The notes beneath the pieces were generated by a model. It did no database searches, was not told where the DNA came from, and saw only the letters and a program-made list of their open reading frames with translations. 64,000 bases of DNA, from NCBI GenBank assembly GCA_043585095.1, contig CP121321.1, positions 2,666,001 to 2,730,000 of the forward strand, read 5' to 3'. Positions 41,186 through 50,634 of the stretch are shown in pieces. Numbering within the stretch: the stretch's first letter is position 1; every line of letters starts with the position of its first letter. A program made the translations under genes and the position numbers. Origin of the DNA: JANQIO01 sp043585095. Its GTDB lineage: Bacteria; Pseudomonadota; Gammaproteobacteria; Pseudomonadales; Halieaceae.

Positions 41186-44053
41186 ATGCAAACAGAAATC
41201 GAACCAACAACAGCCGTTAGGGAGCCAGCTGCTGACACAGACGCCGGCAGCACACCGTCCAATATTTCAGCTACCGCACCCGGGCAGGTCCGCGTCATCA
41301 AGCGCAATGGCACGGTAGTACCCTACGATCACGGCAAGATTTCTGTCGCAATTACCAAGGCCTTTCTGGCGGTTGAAGGCGGCACAGCAGCTGCCTCATC
41401 ACGCATTCATGAGACCGTAGCCAAGCTGACGGAGCAGGTCACAGCGATCTTCAAGCGCCGCATGCCTTCCGGTGGAACCATCCACATTGAAGACATACAG
41501 GATCAGGTAGAGCTAGCGCTGATGCGTGCTGGTGAACATAAGATTGCCAGAGACTATGTGATCTATCGCGAAGGCCGGGCGCAGGCCCGCGCTGAGCGCA
41601 ATGACACTGCCGCCGACCTGTCTCACCCCAGCATCAACATCACAATGGCCGATGGCTCCCGTGAACCGTTGAATATCACGCGCATCAACACCATCGTCAG
41701 CGAAGCCTGCGCTGGCCTGGATGACGTTAGTGACACGGAAATTATCGACGAGGCGTTAAAAAACCTCTACGACGGTGTCACGCAACACGAACTGGCTACC
41801 TCTTTGGTGATCACCGCCCGGACGTTGATCGAGAAAGAACCCAACTACTCCTACGCTGCAGCGCGTCTGCTGCTCGACAACCTGCGCTCAGAGGCATTGA
41901 CCTTTCTGGGTGTCGCTGACAATGCGACACAGCAGGATATGGAAACCTTGTATGCCAAGGCTTTGCCCGCCTACATACAGCGCGGCATAGAACTGGAGCT
42001 TCTCGCACCCACTTTGGCATCGTTTGACCTGACCGCACTGGGCGAGGCGATAGCGCCGGAGCGCGATCTCCAGTTCACCTATCTTGGGCTGCAGACGCTT
42101 TACGACCGCTATTTTATTCACAGCGATGAGGTACGCTTTGAGCTGCCACAGATCTTCTTCATGCGCGTTGCGATGGGTCTGGCGGTCGAAGAAGACAACC
42201 CCACCGAGAGAGCCATAGAGTTCTATCGCCTGCTGTCGTCCTTTGACTACATGAGCTCCACACCAACACTGTTTAACGCTGGCACCCTGAGACCTCAACT
42301 ATCTTCCTGCTACCTGACCACCGTACCCGACAATCTCCACGGTATTTACGGGGCGATTCAGGACAATGCGATGCTGTCCAAGTTTGCCGGCGGTCTTGGC
42401 AATGACTGGACGCCAGTGCGCGCACTGGGCTCCTACATCAAAGGCACCAATGGCAAGTCGCAAGGCGTCGTGCCGTTCCTGAAAGTGGTCAACGATACTG
42501 CCGTCGCCGTGAATCAGGGCGGCAAGCGCAAGGGCGCAGTGTGCTCCTATCTGGAGACCTGGCACCTCGACATAGAAGAGTTTCTGGAGCTTCGCAAAAA
42601 CACCGGTGATGACCGTCGCCGTACTCACGACATGAACACGGCGAACTGGGTTCCCGATCTATTCATGAAGCGCGTTTTTGACGACAAGAACTGGACGCTT
42701 TTCTCACCGAATGACGCCCCTGACCTGCACGATCTGTATGGCGCGGCTTTCGAAAAGCGCTATGAAGAATATGAGGCTATGGCCGCCAATGGCGAGCTGA
42801 AGCTCTTCAAGACCGTACCGGCGCAAGCCCTGTGGCGCAAAATGCTGGGTATGTTGTTTGAAACCGGCCACCCATGGGTCACCTTTAAGGATCCCTGCAA
42901 CATGCGCTCACCACAGCCCCATGTCGGCGTGGTGCACTCTTCCAATCTCTGCACCGAAATTACCTTGAACACTAGCAAGGACGAGATCGCTGTCTGCAAT
43001 CTGGGCTCCATCAACCTGCCGCAGCACATCGGTGAGAACGGCCTCGACCTGGAGAAACTGGAAAAGACCGTCAACACCGCTGTACGGATGCTCGATAACG
43101 TTATCGACATCAACTATTACTCGGTTGATACGGCGCGCAACTCTAACATGCGTCATCGCCCGGTTGGCCTGGGCTTGATGGGCTTCCAGGATGCGCTTTA
43201 CAAGCAGCACATCGCCTATGCGTCAGATGAAGCAGTCGATTTTGCCGACAAGTCCATGGAAGCCATCAGCTACTACGCTATTCAGGCATCCAGCGACCTG
43301 GCGCAGGAACGCGGCGCCTACGAAAGTTTCCAGGGTTCACTGTGGAGCCAAGGTATCCTGCCTATCGACTCACTCAAGAACATGGCGGCCGAACGAGGCG
43401 ATGGCTACATCGAAGTCGACACCAGCGAAAGTCTGGACTGGGCGACGCTGCGCGAAACTGTCAAAACGAAGGGCATACGTAACTCCAACGTGATGGCGAT
43501 TGCGCCCACCGCAACGATTGCCAACATTACCGGCGTGTCACAGTCCATCGAGCCCACGTATCAGAACCTGTACGTGAAATCGAATCTGTCTGGCGAGTTC
43601 ACGGTGGTTAACCCTTACCTGATCAAAGACCTGAAGGCCCGAGGTCTGTGGGACAAGGTCATGGTTAACGATCTCAAGTACTACGACGGCAGCGTGCAGA
43701 ACATTGACCGCATACCCGCTGATCTAAAGGCAATCTATGCGACCGCCTTCGAAGTCGAGCCGCGCTGGTTAGTGGATGCAGCAAGCCGTCGCCAGAAGTG
43801 GATCGATCAGGCTCAGTCGCTGAACCTGTACATCAATAACGCTAGCGGTAAGAAGCTGGATGTCACCTACCGAATGGCGTGGTATCGAGGTCTGAAAACA
43901 ACCTATTACCTGCGCTCACTGGCGGCAACAGGCACCGAAAAATCCACCGTCGAATCCGGAACGCTCAATGCGGTATCAGCCGGCGCGCCGGGGCCTGCGG
44001 AAGTACCGGCAGCCTGTTCTCTGGATGACCCGGACTGCGAGGCCTGTCAATAA
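41186..44053 (+). CDS. nrdA: Ribonucleoside-diphosphate reductase, class Ia alpha subunit
   Basis: 955 residues; CCGGAGT lies 7 bases upstream. After a 30-residue polar lead there is an ATP-cone (VRVIKRNGTVVPYDHGKI) and a second, cone-like domain (about 150-240), as in Pseudomonas NrdA, then the catalytic barrel with cysteines in LSSCYL, SSNLCTEI and AVCNLGSINL, and C-terminal shuttle cysteines CEAC. It reduces NDPs using the radical made in NrdB; the cones sense ATP/dATP. nrdB follows after 138 bases. Confidence 0.96.
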   Translation: MQTEIEPTTAVREPAADTDAGSTPSNISATAPGQVRVIKRNGTVVPYDHGKISVAITKAFLAVEGGTAAASSRIHETVAKLTEQVTAIFKRRMPSGGTIHIEDIQDQVELALMRAGEHKIARDYVIYREGRAQARAERNDTAADLSHPSINITMADGSREPLNITRINTIVSEACAGLDDVSDTEIIDEALKNLYDGVTQHELATSLVITARTLIEKEPNYSYAAARLLLDNLRSEALTFLGVADNATQQDMETLYAKALPAYIQRGIELELLAPTLASFDLTALGEAIAPERDLQFTYLGLQTLYDRYFIHSDEVRFELPQIFFMRVAMGLAVEEDNPTERAIEFYRLLSSFDYMSSTPTLFNAGTLRPQLSSCYLTTVPDNLHGIYGAIQDNAMLSKFAGGLGNDWTPVRALGSYIKGTNGKSQGVVPFLKVVNDTAVAVNQGGKRKGAVCSYLETWHLDIEEFLELRKNTGDDRRRTHDMNTANWVPDLFMKRVFDDKNWTLFSPNDAPDLHDLYGAAFEKRYEEYEAMAANGELKLFKTVPAQALWRKMLGMLFETGHPWVTFKDPCNMRSPQPHVGVVHSSNLCTEITLNTSKDEIAVCNLGSINLPQHIGENGLDLEKLEKTVNTAVRMLDNVIDINYYSVDTARNSNMRHRPVGLGLMGFQDALYKQHIAYASDEAVDFADKSMEAISYYAIQASSDLAQERGAYESFQGSLWSQGILPIDSLKNMAAERGDGYIEVDTSESLDWATLRETVKTKGIRNSNVMAIAPTATIANITGVSQSIEPTYQNLYVKSNLSGEFTVVNPYLIKDLKARGLWDKVMVNDLKYYDGSVQNIDRIPADLKAIYATAFEVEPRWLVDAASRRQKWIDQAQSLNLYINNASGKKLDVTYRMAWYRGLKTTYYLRSLAATGTEKSTVESGTLNAVSAGAPGPAEVPAACSLDDPDCEACQ

Positions 44054-44191
44054 CACCGGAACTTGTAACGTCAGTAACACGAAACACCATTAGGAGAACG
44101 CGGCGTTTGGACAAAAGGTACGCAGCAGCGAAAGACGTATCAGCCAACGCCGCAACGATTAGAACAGAAACAGTTAATAGAGGAATCGCTC

Positions 44192-45541
44192 ATGCTTAGC
44201 TGGGACGAATACAACACCGAAGAAAACGAAACTGCAGTCGCTGCGGCAGCGCCGGCCGAGCCGCGTCCGGCCGAGCCGCGTCCGGCCGAGCCGCGTCAGG
44301 CCGAGCCGCGTCAGGCCGAGCCGCGTCCGGCCGAGCCGCCTGTCCCGGTTGCCGCCGCAACTGAACCCGCCGTAACGCCAGAACCGGTTGTTACCGCAGC
44401 TCCCGCTGCCGCCGACGAAGAAGGCGAGAAGTCCATGATCGCCAGCGAGCTGATAGCGGAGGCCGCACAGGCCGTCGCTGAACTCGACGTTGCCGCCGGT
44501 CTTGAGGAGTTGGAGATGGGCGCCGAGCGCATCTCGGTAGATGAGAAGCGTATGATCAATTGCCGCGCTGACCTCAACCAACTGGTGCCCTTCAAGTACG
44601 ACTGGGCGTGGCAGAAGTATCTGGATGGCTGCGCCAACCACTGGATGCCTCAGGAAATCAACATGACGGCAGACGTCGCCACGTGGAAGAGTCCTGAAGG
44701 TCTCACCGAGGACGAACGCCGTATCGTGCTGCGCAGCCTGGGGTATTTCTCAACGGCAGATTCACTGGTCGCCAACAATCTGGTGCTGGCAATTTACCGC
44801 CACATCACTAACCCAGAATGCCGTCAGTATTTGCTGCGCCAGTCGTTCGAAGAGGCGATTCACACCCACGCATACCAGTACTGCATCGAGTCACTGGGAA
44901 TGGATGAAGGTGCTGTCTTTAACATGTATCGCGAAGTACCTTCAGTCGCCAAGAAAGCCGCCTGGAGCCTCAGCCACACCCACGCCCTGGGCGATCCCAA
45001 CTTCAACACCGGGACTCCTGAAGCGGATCAGGAACTGCTAAGGAACTTGATCGGCTTCTACGCCGTGACCGAAGGCATCTTCTTCTACTGCGGTTTTACG
45101 CAGATCCTTTCTATGGGACGTCGCAATAAAATGACCGGCGTGGCAGAACAGTTCCAGTACATCCTGCGTGATGAGTCCATGCACCTTAACTTTGGCATCG
45201 ACGTCATCAATCAAATCAAGCTGGAAAACCCACATCTGTGGACTGCGGAATTCAAGCAGGAGGTCATACAGATGATTCTCGAAGGCACGCAAATCGAGAT
45301 CGAGTACGCTCGAGATACCATGCCCCGCGGCGTGTTGGGCATGAACGCAGCGATGATGGAGGAGTATCTCCAGTTCATCTGTAATCGCCGATTGACCCAG
45401 CTTGGCCTACCAGAGCAGTTTGCAGGCGTGCAAAACCCGTTCCCCTGGATGTCTGAAATCATGGATTTGCGCAAAGAGAAAAATTTCTTTGAAACGCGCG
45501 TCATCGAGTACCAGACAGGCGGCGCATTGAGCTGGGATTAA
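44192..45541 (+). CDS. nrdB: Ribonucleoside-diphosphate reductase, beta subunit, with repeat-rich N-terminal extension
   Basis: 449 residues, longer than usual. The N-terminus (MLSWDEYNTEE) carries the conserved lead seen in this NrdB group. It is followed by a Pro/Glu/Ala/Arg repeat (about 22-51, six AEPRP-like units) and an acidic stretch before the ferritin-like domain. Radical-site features include the iron ligand helices (ADSLVANN; RQSFEEAIHTHAYQYC; DESMHLNFG). The C-terminus GGALSWD is the peptide that docks on NrdA; it echoes the N-terminal LSWDE. GAGGAAT is upstream. Confidence 0.95.
   Translation: MLSWDEYNTEENETAVAAAAPAEPRPAEPRPAEPRQAEPRQAEPRPAEPPVPVAAATEPAVTPEPVVTAAPAAADEEGEKSMIASELIAEAAQAVAELDVAAGLEELEMGAERISVDEKRMINCRADLNQLVPFKYDWAWQKYLDGCANHWMPQEINMTADVATWKSPEGLTEDERRIVLRSLGYFSTADSLVANNLVLAIYRHITNPECRQYLLRQSFEEAIHTHAYQYCIESLGMDEGAVFNMYREVPSVAKKAAWSLSHTHALGDPNFNTGTPEADQELLRNLIGFYAVTEGIFFYCGFTQILSMGRRNKMTGVAEQFQYILRDESMHLNFGIDVINQIKLENPHLWTAEFKQEVIQMILEGTQIEIEYARDTMPRGVLGMNAAMMEEYLQFICNRRLTQLGLPEQFAGVQNPFPWMSEIMDLRKEKNFFETRVIEYQTGGALSWD
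44255..44340 (+). repeat. 15-bp coding tandem repeat in nrdB
   Basis: About six copies of gccgagccgcgtccg, two with cag in place of ccg, giving five-residue AEPRP/AEPRQ units. As the unit is a multiple of three, copy-number change would keep the frame. Confidence 0.9.
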
Positions 45542-45564
45542 TAGCTTACGGCCCCACCACAGCC

Positions 45565-45592
45565 GGCGTGGGGACTATCAAGTCCCCACGCC
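45565..45592 (+). other. Perfect 12-bp hairpin between nrdB and the next small gene
   Basis: GGCGTGGGGACT and AGTCCCCACGCC pair perfectly around loop ATCA, 24 bases past the nrdB stop and 32 before the small gene's ATG. No T-run follows, so it is more likely an RNA-stability or processing element than a full terminator. Confidence 0.7.
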
Positions 45593-45623
45593 ACTCTTCA
45601 GCCGATACCAATGAGGATCGAGC

Positions 45624-45830
45624 ATGAGCGATGAAAAAACCCCGGCCGGTGATGGCCACAATGACACGGAAACGATTTTGATGGCGCTGGACCAGATCAG
45701 CCAGACCATCGACGTTATGACCAGCGTCGTCGGTCGTTTGCGGACCTATTTGCAGGAGCAGGAATCGCTTCGCAAGACAGAAGCCGCCAGCGAAATGACG
45801 CCCCTGGAAGCCAGCGGAACCGTGCACTGA
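45624..45830 (+). CDS. Small acidic hypothetical protein downstream of nrdB
   Basis: 68 residues, with GAGG 7 bases before the ATG. It is acidic, with a central amphipathic helix (ETILMALDQISQTIDVMTSV continuing to LRTYLQEQESL) suited to coiled-coil pairing. No family recognised. It lies 82 bases after nrdB behind a perfect hairpin, probably on the same transcript. A real gene seems likely from the ribosome site and coding-like composition, but no homology supports it here. Confidence 0.55.
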   Translation: MSDEKTPAGDGHNDTETILMALDQISQTIDVMTSVVGRLRTYLQEQESLRKTEAASEMTPLEASGTVH

Positions 45831-46174
45831 GTTTAGCGATACCTGCGTTTTTTGACTGAGGCACAGGGCAAAAATCATCCGCGCGTCAGGCTGACCAAAA
45901 TCTTTCGAGCGGCGTCATAGACGCCGCCTGAACACCTCCCACATCGCGGTAAAGTTCTACCAGGCAATATCACCCCCGCCGCTACCTTTGAATAAGAACT
46001 CTCTTGCGAGCCCTTTCTCTACAGCCCTTTTATTACAGCCTTCTCCCCGCAATCCCTATTCCTGCAAAAGCTTCCGACGCAGTCTAGTGCCAGCGCGTAG
46101 CGGCCGTACTGCGCTTATCGCCGACTTTCAACACATCGAGTGATCAGCTGTCCATGCGGCTATCTGGCTGCCAG
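45831..46174. other. Gene-free stretch between the small gene and yqcC
   Basis: 344 bases. It contains a perfect 8-bp-stem hairpin (GCGGCGTC-ATA-GACGCCGC, 45909-45927) without a T-run, and a pyrimidine-rich section (about 46010-46070). It separates convergent genes; no open frame of note. Confidence 0.5.
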
Positions 46175-46498
46175 TCAGGCCTCTGTTAGCAGCCGATCAA
46201 TCCTGGCAAGGGTCAATTCGAGAGACATACTCGCCAACGCCGAACCGCGGAAAAACTCTTCTGCCATCGGTGCGATAGCGCATTCAGTTGGCAAGGCTTG
46301 CTGCTCCTCAATGAGACGGTACATGGTCGGCAAAAATACGAACTGCAGCCATTGGTCAAAGTCCAGCGTATCGATAAAGAAGGGCTGCGTACTTTCAAAC
46401 GCCTCTGGCGCCGGTGGTTCTGCCCGCCAGAGTCCAAGCTGCCGCAGTTCAGCTTCTACATCAATTAGCAACGCCGCTACCTGGTCATTCAATGCCAC
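46175..46498 (-). CDS. yqcC: YqcC-family (DUF446) protein
   Basis: 107 residues, all-helical. Family pattern: VAALLIDVEAELRQLGLW, then PFFIDTLDFDQWLQFVFLP and a C-terminal helix. In E. coli yqcC is next to truC; a link to tRNA pseudouridylation is only by neighbourhood, and truC is not here. It follows dinG by 39 bases on the same strand. Function unknown. Confidence 0.85.
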   Translation of the reverse strand: MALNDQVAALLIDVEAELRQLGLWRAEPPAPEAFESTQPFFIDTLDFDQWLQFVFLPTMYRLIEEQQALPTECAIAPMAEEFFRGSALASMSLELTLARIDRLLTEA

Positions 46499-46537
46499 GA
46501 AATATCCTTCTATTCCAATTCACGTTTGCATCGTCGC

Positions 46538-48685
46538 TTACGCCAGCTCTCGCGTGAACGGAGGCAAGGCGTCCAGCAACGCTCGACCGTAGCGGCGCGT
46601 TACCAGCCGACGATCGCAAATGGTTACACGTCCCGCATCAGTTTCCGTTCGCAGAAGACGGCCACAGGCCTGAACCAGGCGCAGTGCCGCATCCGGAACG
46701 GTAATTTCCATGAAGGCATTTCTGCCCTGCTGTTCCACCCATTCACTCAGAGCGGACTCCAGGGGGCTGTCTGGAACAGCAAAAGGAATTTTTGCGATCA
46801 GCACATGACTGCAATACCGACCCGGTAGATCGACGCCTTCTGCAAAGCTCGCCAAACCAAAAATAATACTGCCCCTGCCCGCGTCAATCTGTTCGCGGTG
46901 CTGCCGGAGGATCTCCTGCTTGCTGTAATCTCCCTGCAAGAGAATGCGACTGCGCCAGTCGCCTGGCAAGCTGCTGTAAACCTCATTCAGCTGCCGTCGT
47001 GATGAAAACAGCACCAGGCTGCCTTCCTCTGGATCCAGACACTGGGGCAGATAACTCACCAGCGCCTGGGTATGTGCTTCAACGTTGCTGGGGTCGCATT
47101 GCATATCGGGCACCACCAGGCGGGCCCGGCTGTGATCGAAGGGGCTCGGTACCACCTTGAAACGAGCGGTTCGCGGAACACCCGAATGCAGCATGAAGCG
47201 CTCGAAGCTATTCAACGCCGTCATCGTTGCAGAGGTTGCGACCACGGCGGCGGCCGCAGGCCATAGATGTTGCTCAAGAATCTCGCTGGCCAGTACAGGG
47301 CTTGCCCTCAGCTCATAGGAAGGAACGCCTCCCGAAAGGAACACGTTCACCCAACGCGCCGTCGGCGATGCCTTCAGGTCCGCTGCTGCCGACGTCTCCT
47401 CAGTATCAGGATCGGCATTCGAATAATCAGCCCATAGCGCCAGATTGCCCTCGGCCCTGCTTACCATGGCGCCAATAATCGTTAACCAGGATTCCGCATC
47501 AGCGCTATCCAGTCCGGTCAGGTCGCCATCTATGACACTTTCCAGCCGGTCAGACAGGCGCGAAAAACGCTCCTGCAGAGCGTCGAATAATCGCGCCAGC
47601 AGCTGGGCGTGCCCGATTAAGTCCTCCGGCAATTTACCACCGGCAAAGCGCAGATGGCTGCGATCCATGCTGTCAACGGGCACGGGCATATCTGGCAGGC
47701 TCGGAAGACACTGCTGTACCGCATCAAGCGACTGGCCTGCTTCGTCCAACAATGGCTGAATCTGCTCCAGGGGACGCGAGAACTCTGGCTGTTCACCGAC
47801 CATGGTCGCCAGCTGTGCCAGCTGACCGCGGCAATCCTCTAACCATTGCAGTGTGGAACCCACACGGCAAAAAGCCGAGAAATGATTCAGCGCCTTGGCT
47901 GGAAGGTGGTGCCCCTCATCAAAAATATAGATGGTGTCAGCGGGAGCGGTGAGTATCGCCCCACCTCCCAGTGCCAGATCAGACAGCACCAGATCGTGGT
48001 TGGTGACAATGACATCGGCCTGTTGGAGCTCGTCTCTGGCCTTAAAAAAGCTGCACTGCCCGACGTTAGCGCAGCGGCGGCCGCTGCAACCGCTGTGATC
48101 CGTGGTCGCTGTGAACCACACGTTATCCGCTATCTCGCCAGGCCAGTTGTCCCGGTCCCCATCCCACTCGCCACGTCCCATGGCATCGATCATCGCTTCA
48201 TATACGGGCATGGCTTCGGCGCTGGACGCGGCGCTAACCTCATCGGGATACAGCGGGATGAGCGAATCGGTTCCTTCGCCTACCCCCAGCAGTTTGTCGA
48301 GCCGCGACAGACAGACGTAGCGTCGTCGCCCCTTGGCCAGCACGTACTCGAAATCGAGCCCGCTGTGCCTGCGGATATCTGGCAGGTCTTTATGCACCAG
48401 TTGCTCCTGCAGAGCGATGGTAGCGGTCGATATCACTAGCGTTTTACCAAGGGCTCTGGCTAGCGGTATAGCCGCCACGGCGTAGGCTATAGTCTTACCG
48501 GTTCCAGTACCCGCTTCAATCACGCATTGCGGCGTCTCATCGGTGGACGAGGCATCCACCAGAGCAAGCGCTTTGGCGATCTCGGCGATCATTTGGCGCT
48601 GTCCCCAACGTGGCGTCAGCCCTTTAGCTTTCATCAGGGCGCCATAGGCGTCTCGAATTGCCTGCTTGTCGTCCTCAGTCAGCAA
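46538..48685 (-). CDS. dinG: DinG-type ATP-dependent DNA helicase with Fe-S cluster
   Basis: 715 residues, superfamily 2 XPD/DinG helicase. Walker A is AGTGTGKTIAYAVA and the DEAH box reads DEGHHLPAKAL. Four cysteines suited to an iron-sulfur cluster lie in RRRYVCLSR and CSGRRCANVGQC. C-terminal motifs include SLVLFSSRRQL and QACGRLLRTETDAGR. DinG unwinds DNA and R-loops with 5'-3' polarity. It overlaps the end of the upstream acyltransferase gene by 11 bases. Confidence 0.94.
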   Translation of the reverse strand: MLTEDDKQAIRDAYGALMKAKGLTPRWGQRQMIAEIAKALALVDASSTDETPQCVIEAGTGTGKTIAYAVAAIPLARALGKTLVISTATIALQEQLVHKDLPDIRRHSGLDFEYVLAKGRRRYVCLSRLDKLLGVGEGTDSLIPLYPDEVSAASSAEAMPVYEAMIDAMGRGEWDGDRDNWPGEIADNVWFTATTDHSGCSGRRCANVGQCSFFKARDELQQADVIVTNHDLVLSDLALGGGAILTAPADTIYIFDEGHHLPAKALNHFSAFCRVGSTLQWLEDCRGQLAQLATMVGEQPEFSRPLEQIQPLLDEAGQSLDAVQQCLPSLPDMPVPVDSMDRSHLRFAGGKLPEDLIGHAQLLARLFDALQERFSRLSDRLESVIDGDLTGLDSADAESWLTIIGAMVSRAEGNLALWADYSNADPDTEETSAAADLKASPTARWVNVFLSGGVPSYELRASPVLASEILEQHLWPAAAAVVATSATMTALNSFERFMLHSGVPRTARFKVVPSPFDHSRARLVVPDMQCDPSNVEAHTQALVSYLPQCLDPEEGSLVLFSSRRQLNEVYSSLPGDWRSRILLQGDYSKQEILRQHREQIDAGRGSIIFGLASFAEGVDLPGRYCSHVLIAKIPFAVPDSPLESALSEWVEQQGRNAFMEITVPDAALRLVQACGRLLRTETDAGRVTICDRRLVTRRYGRALLDALPPFTRELA

Positions 48686-49835
48686 TGGGGGTTGCGGGCT
48701 CCGCCTTTAGGATCAGCTTACTGGCAATAGCATTGGCATAAATGGCCAGAGCGTGAGGTCTGTGCGCCACCGGCAGTGCCGCTATACGCTCTTCAAACTG
48801 AGGCTGTTTACAGCGCGCAGAGACCTGCGCCACGTCCATAGGTGCGTCTTCACCGTGCAGCATTCGCCAGGCGTAGGCATTGGTCGCGTGCAGTTGATAG
48901 TTCGCGATGATTTGCTGGTCCAGAGCCGCTGCCACCTGTTCGGGGTTGTCGTAGTCATCGCTCAGCGGCCGGCCAAAAGCGACGTGCACCAGGCCCTTGT
49001 TGCCACTGATTCCAGCGGCGATGCTGGCAACATCCTCATGCTCGGATTTCTGGTACTGGCCGGTGCGCTGGCGTTCCTCCAACTCCGCCGCTTTGAGGGC
49101 ATCACAGGGGTCGAGCTCATAGGAAATCGACACCGGAACGATGCGCAGCGCGCGTATAAAATCAGAGAACGACTCGGTCTTTCTATCGAGGCTCATGGAC
49201 AGCATTTTTATGATCGCGGGCTCAGTGCGGTCGATTCCATCCTTGGCACGACCTTCTCGCTGCGCTATCCAGATGTTCGCCTTATCAACCTGTATCGAAT
49301 GCCGTATATAAGCCGAGAGCGTCTTGTAGGCTTTGAGCATCTCGCGAGGGCCTTTGGCAGAGCGCCTGACAATAAAGCTTTTGTTGAGACGCATCAGATC
49401 AGACACATAGGGTTTGGTGAGCAAGTTATCACCAATGGCAATCCGCACCGTGTCAAAACCATTATGGAACAGGGCGTAGTTGGTGAAGGCAGGATCCAGG
49501 GTTATGTCCCGGTGGTTGCTCATAAACAAATAGGGGCCGCCCTCAGTCAGATTATCCAGCCCTGAAACTGAAAACCCTGACGTGGTGTCCTCGATCATGC
49601 GGGACATATAGCCCTCGATGATGCCCTGCAGCGCAGCCACGTCATTGACGCCACGCAGCTCTCGCTTCAAGGCGCGTTTTACCAGCCACCGCAGCGGCAG
49701 CCCCAGCCAGGTGGCCCACCCTTTGAACCGCAAGCGGCAGATAGCAGCGAGCAATTCGGGATCGTTGAGTAAGCGCGCCAGTACGCCGGGCACTTCTTCA
49801 TCGTTATAGGGCCGGATATCCGAGAACTCGTCCAT
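48675..49835 (-). CDS. PlsC-like glycerolipid acyltransferase
   Basis: 386 residues. The acyltransferase domain begins near residue 85 (GGPYLFMSNHRDITLDPAF); a further block is GPREMLKAYKTLSAYIRHSI with IWIAQREGRAKDG, the equivalent of motif III. The catalytic motif has five residues between His and Asp rather than the four of NHxxxxD. No strong membrane helix. The substrate is unknown; lysophospholipid or another acyl acceptor is possible. It precedes dinG with an 11-base overlap. Confidence 0.78.
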   Translation of the reverse strand: MDEFSDIRPYNDEEVPGVLARLLNDPELLAAICRLRFKGWATWLGLPLRWLVKRALKRELRGVNDVAALQGIIEGYMSRMIEDTTSGFSVSGLDNLTEGGPYLFMSNHRDITLDPAFTNYALFHNGFDTVRIAIGDNLLTKPYVSDLMRLNKSFIVRRSAKGPREMLKAYKTLSAYIRHSIQVDKANIWIAQREGRAKDGIDRTEPAIIKMLSMSLDRKTESFSDFIRALRIVPVSISYELDPCDALKAAELEERQRTGQYQKSEHEDVASIAAGISGNKGLVHVAFGRPLSDDYDNPEQVAAALDQQIIANYQLHATNAYAWRMLHGEDAPMDVAQVSARCKQPQFEERIAALPVAHRPHALAIYANAIASKLILKAEPATPIAD

Positions 49836-49883
49836 AAAAACGTCGTTTCCTAGAGGCCGCTCACAGTAGCGGAAAGTGCGCGG

Positions 49884-49967
49884 AGAGTCATCAACGGGAG
49901 ATCAAGAGTCATCAACGGGAGATTAAGAGTCATCAACGAGAGGTCGAGAGTCATCGACGAGCCGCCA
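49884..49967. repeat. 21-bp tandem repeat, four units
   Basis: Unit agagtcatcaacgggagatca, four head-to-tail copies; the third and fourth have diverged. It lies 49-132 bases upstream of the acyltransferase start (minus), in its presumed promoter/leader, between divergent genes. Confidence 0.88.
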
Positions 49968-50070
49968 GCAGTCGCCGGGCATAGCGCGCGCAGGTCCGGA
50001 TTGCTTCCCGTGAGCCCGTATCATGGGGTATCCTTGCGCCCGCCTTATCACCATCAATTCCGGAGTAAAC

Positions 50071-50295
50071 ATGGAAGCCACAAGTGCACTAATGATGACC
50101 CTCGGCGCAACCATTTTATTGGGTAGCTGGGTGCTGCTGCTAATCGCCTCCTGGCGGGAAGATTTTGCCTGGGGCCTGTGCTCGCTTTTGCTCCCACCTT
50201 TGTCTTATCTATACGCTTTGACGCGGCTCGATAAAGCCGGTGAAGCGATTGCACTCGCGGGTATCGGTGGGTTGATGGTGTTGCTGGCATTCTAG
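50071..50295 (+). CDS. Small membrane protein, function unknown
   Basis: 74 residues from ATG at 50071, with CCGGAGT 7 bases upstream (an upstream ATG at 50023 has none). Two or three hydrophobic helices (MMTLGATILLGSWVLLLIAS; WGLCSLLLPPLSYLYAL; AIALAGIGGLMVLLAF). No family recognised with confidence. It diverges from the acyltransferase gene across the 21-bp array. Confidence 0.65.
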   Translation: MEATSALMMTLGATILLGSWVLLLIASWREDFAWGLCSLLLPPLSYLYALTRLDKAGEAIALAGIGGLMVLLAF

Positions 50296-50634
50296 GCGTA
50301 GTCGCAAGCTCCATAACGCTACGCGACGCCCGCTCTGGGCGCAGTCTTGCGCCCCAGTGATTTGGGATGCAGCAAATCGCTCTATATTAACAATGTTTAA
50401 TCTGCACTTATTTGAAGCAGGATTTATTTTTATCATTTTAAATCAACAACTTATATTGCTTTAAAATCGCGCCGGGATTGCGCCGACGTGCATAGGTCAC
50501 ATTTGCTGATCCACCATATTTCACCCCTCGTAAGTTGCCAGTAGAATCCACCGCGGTTCCATAGTTAGAGCTTTGTTCGCGCACCTTTTTGCCCGAACGC
50601 CTTTTATTTTTGACCTTACCTTAGGGGAATATCG
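50296..50634. other. Gene-free stretch upstream of the small secreted protein gene
   Basis: 339 bases. AT-rich between about 50390 and 50465, consistent with a promoter region. No clear -35/-10 pair, repeat or hairpin stands out, and no gene was found. Confidence 0.45.

Noticed and set aside
44174..44641. Minus-strand frame with LGRTRLGLT repeats opposite nrdB
   Set aside because: It is the antisense image of the 15-bp coding repeat of nrdB.
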